Part shown: positions 62,947-64,000 of the stretch, piece by piece | Layout of the letters: each line of letters opens with the position of its first letter | Position numbering within the stretch: the first letter of the stretch is position 1 | Source of the DNA: Azophilus sp965221465 | Lineage (GTDB): Bacteria; Pseudomonadota; Gammaproteobacteria; Pseudomonadales; Azotimanducaceae | DNA: 64,000 nucleotides | NCBI GenBank assembly: GCA_965221465.1 | Contig: OZ244892.1 | Span: 4,340,001-4,404,000 of the forward strand | Direction of reading: 5' to 3' | The notes under the pieces: generated by a model | The model's input: only the letters and a program-made list of their open reading frames with translations | Database searches by the model: none | What the model was told of the DNA's origin: nothing | Made by a program: the position numbers and the translations under genes

Positions 62947-63969
62947 ATGGCGGATGTGGTTTGTTTCGGAGAGATCATGTTGCGGCTGACGGCCCCGGGC
63001 CACGAGCGCCTGTTGCAGTCGCCGCGCTTCGAAGCAGCGCTCGGCGGGGCGGAAGCGAACGTGGCGGTTGCCCTTGCGGGGTTCGGCGTCGATGTGGCCG
63101 TGGCTACCGCCTTGCCGGAAAACCCGCTGGGCGATGCCACGGTTGCCGCCCTGCGCGGATTCGGCGTCGATACGCGCAACGTCGCCCGCCGCGGGCAACG
63201 AATGGGCATCTACTTCGTCGAGACCGGGTCCGGCTATCTCGGCACCAGGGTGACCTACGATCGCACCGGGTCGGCACTGGCGACGGTTGAACCCGGCGAT
63301 TTCGACTGGCCCGCCATACTGGCCGGCGCCCGATGGCTGCACGTCACCGGCATCACACCCGCACTGAGCGAAGCGGCAGCGGACGCGACCCGCGCGGCGG
63401 TTGCGTGCGCCCGAACCCTCGGCGTCAGGGTTTCCTGCGATGCCAACTTCCGCAGCAAGCTCTGGAACTACGGTGCCTCACCCTCATCGGTGATGAAGGA
63501 ACTGGTCGCGGATGTGGACGTTCTGGTGGCCGGCGCCGACGACTTTCGCGAAATGTTCGGCATCGTTGCAGACGTGCCCGCGGGCAGCGACTACGGAGAC
63601 CTCTTCGAGGCGCTGAGCGGCAAGGCAATGACCGCGTTTTCCAACCTCTCGCTGGTGGCCGGTACCTGGCGGGACCTCCGCGGCGCCAACAGTAACGGCT
63701 GGTCGGGCTGCGTGCGTTCGCGTACCGGTTTCCACCGCGGCCGCTACTACGACATCCGCCACATCGCCGACCGCATCGGCACCGGCGATGCGTTTACCGC
63801 CGGGCTGATCCACCGCCTGATCGAGGGGGCGCCGCCGCCGCAGGCTCTCGAATTTGCGATTGCTGCGGGCTGTATCAATCATGCGATTCCCGGCGACTTC
63901 CACCGCACCGGTGTCGGCGAGATCGAGGCGCTGTCGAGCGGCGGGGCGTCGGCCCGTGTGCAGCGTTGA
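62947..63969 (+). CDS. PfkB-family sugar kinase, 2-keto-3-deoxygluconate kinase-like
   Basis: 340 residues with an AAGGA ribosome-binding site. N-terminal CFGEIMLRLTAPGHERLLQS and the substrate segment LGGAEANVAVALAGFG are those of KDG kinases. The CDANFRSKLWNY strand and the catalytic motif DRIGTGDAFTAGL (about 275-287) complete the PfkB pattern. It would phosphorylate 2-keto-3-deoxygluconate from uronic acid breakdown. It is divergent from the TRAP importer, which may bring in the substrate; this link is inference. Confidence 0.88.
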   Translation: MADVVCFGEIMLRLTAPGHERLLQSPRFEAALGGAEANVAVALAGFGVDVAVATALPENPLGDATVAALRGFGVDTRNVARRGQRMGIYFVETGSGYLGTRVTYDRTGSALATVEPGDFDWPAILAGARWLHVTGITPALSEAAADATRAAVACARTLGVRVSCDANFRSKLWNYGASPSSVMKELVADVDVLVAGADDFREMFGIVADVPAGSDYGDLFEALSGKAMTAFSNLSLVAGTWRDLRGANSNGWSGCVRSRTGFHRGRYYDIRHIADRIGTGDAFTAGLIHRLIEGAPPPQALEFAIAAGCINHAIPGDFHRTGVGEIEALSSGGASARVQR

Positions 63970-64000
63970 TTGAGGTGCGAATCCGCCGATCGAAGAATCC

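Overview
The window is 64 kb of GC-rich, gene-dense chromosome, most likely from a heterotrophic, probably marine or host-associated, gammaproteobacterium. The taxonomic signs are an adjacent cmoA-cmoB pair (wobble uridine tRNA modification), ppk1 next to ppx, an OmpR/EnvZ-type two-component system, TonB-dependent receptors and TRAP transporters. The species cannot be named from the sequence alone. No rRNA, tRNA or CRISPR array was seen.

Layout. 1-5 kb: the 3' part of an unusual penicillin acylase-amidase fusion, a membrane protein and a glutathione S-transferase. 5-18 kb: a Baeyer-Villiger monooxygenase, a Cys/Met-metabolism PLP enzyme, a DadA-like FAD oxidase, a complete dipeptide-type ABC importer (lipoprotein, two permeases, tandem ATPase) and a DUF885 peptidase-like protein; together these look like uptake and breakdown of peptides or amino-acid derivatives. 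17.8-22.9 kb: a mobile, somewhat lower-GC island. It has a damaged ISAzo13-like element, a membrane-anchored small protein, an intact TonB-dependent receptor, and a second receptor cut off after about 70 codons by an internally deleted IS derivative. 22.9-27.2 kb: Nudix hydrolase, a MITE-like palindromic element, phytanoyl-CoA dioxygenase family protein, luciferase-like oxidoreductase, acyl-CoA dehydrogenase. 27.2-32.8 kb: cmoB, cmoA, ppk1, ppx. 32.8-40.3 kb: acyl-CoA dehydrogenase, flavin reductase, enoyl-CoA hydratase, MATE exporter, a CinA-like/nucleotidyltransferase fusion, an alpha/beta hydrolase and a thiolase. 40.5-45.3 kb: OmpR/EnvZ system, a candidate structured RNA, two MaoC-like proteins and a ClpP-like protease. 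45.3-48.1 kb: acyl-CoA ligase and amidohydrolase. 48.1-52.3 kb: a compact mevalonate operon (decarboxylase, phosphomevalonate kinase, and a single HMG-CoA reductase-mevalonate kinase fusion). 52.7-64 kb: TPR protein, an amidase gene broken by one in-frame TGA, MOSC protein, second MATE exporter, inositol-phosphatase family enzyme, PurN, a TRAP transporter (DctMQP) and a KDG-kinase-like sugar kinase.

The least ordinary things are not single genes. First, a family of about 140-230 bp intergenic repeats (four copies near 5.0, 7.2, 41.8 and 58.7 kb) folds into long hairpins whose arms differ between copies but stay paired. Second, a family of about 50-70 bp repeats (near 28.1, 53.6 and 62.8 kb) keeps one reading frame in all copies, and one copy is an in-frame insertion in CmoB. 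Third, there are three gene fusions: penicillin acylase-amidase, HMG-CoA reductase-mevalonate kinase, and CinA-like-adenylyltransferase. Fourth, the IS copies are mosaic, with a deletion joined at an 8-base repeat. All function calls are by eye from motifs; no database search was made.
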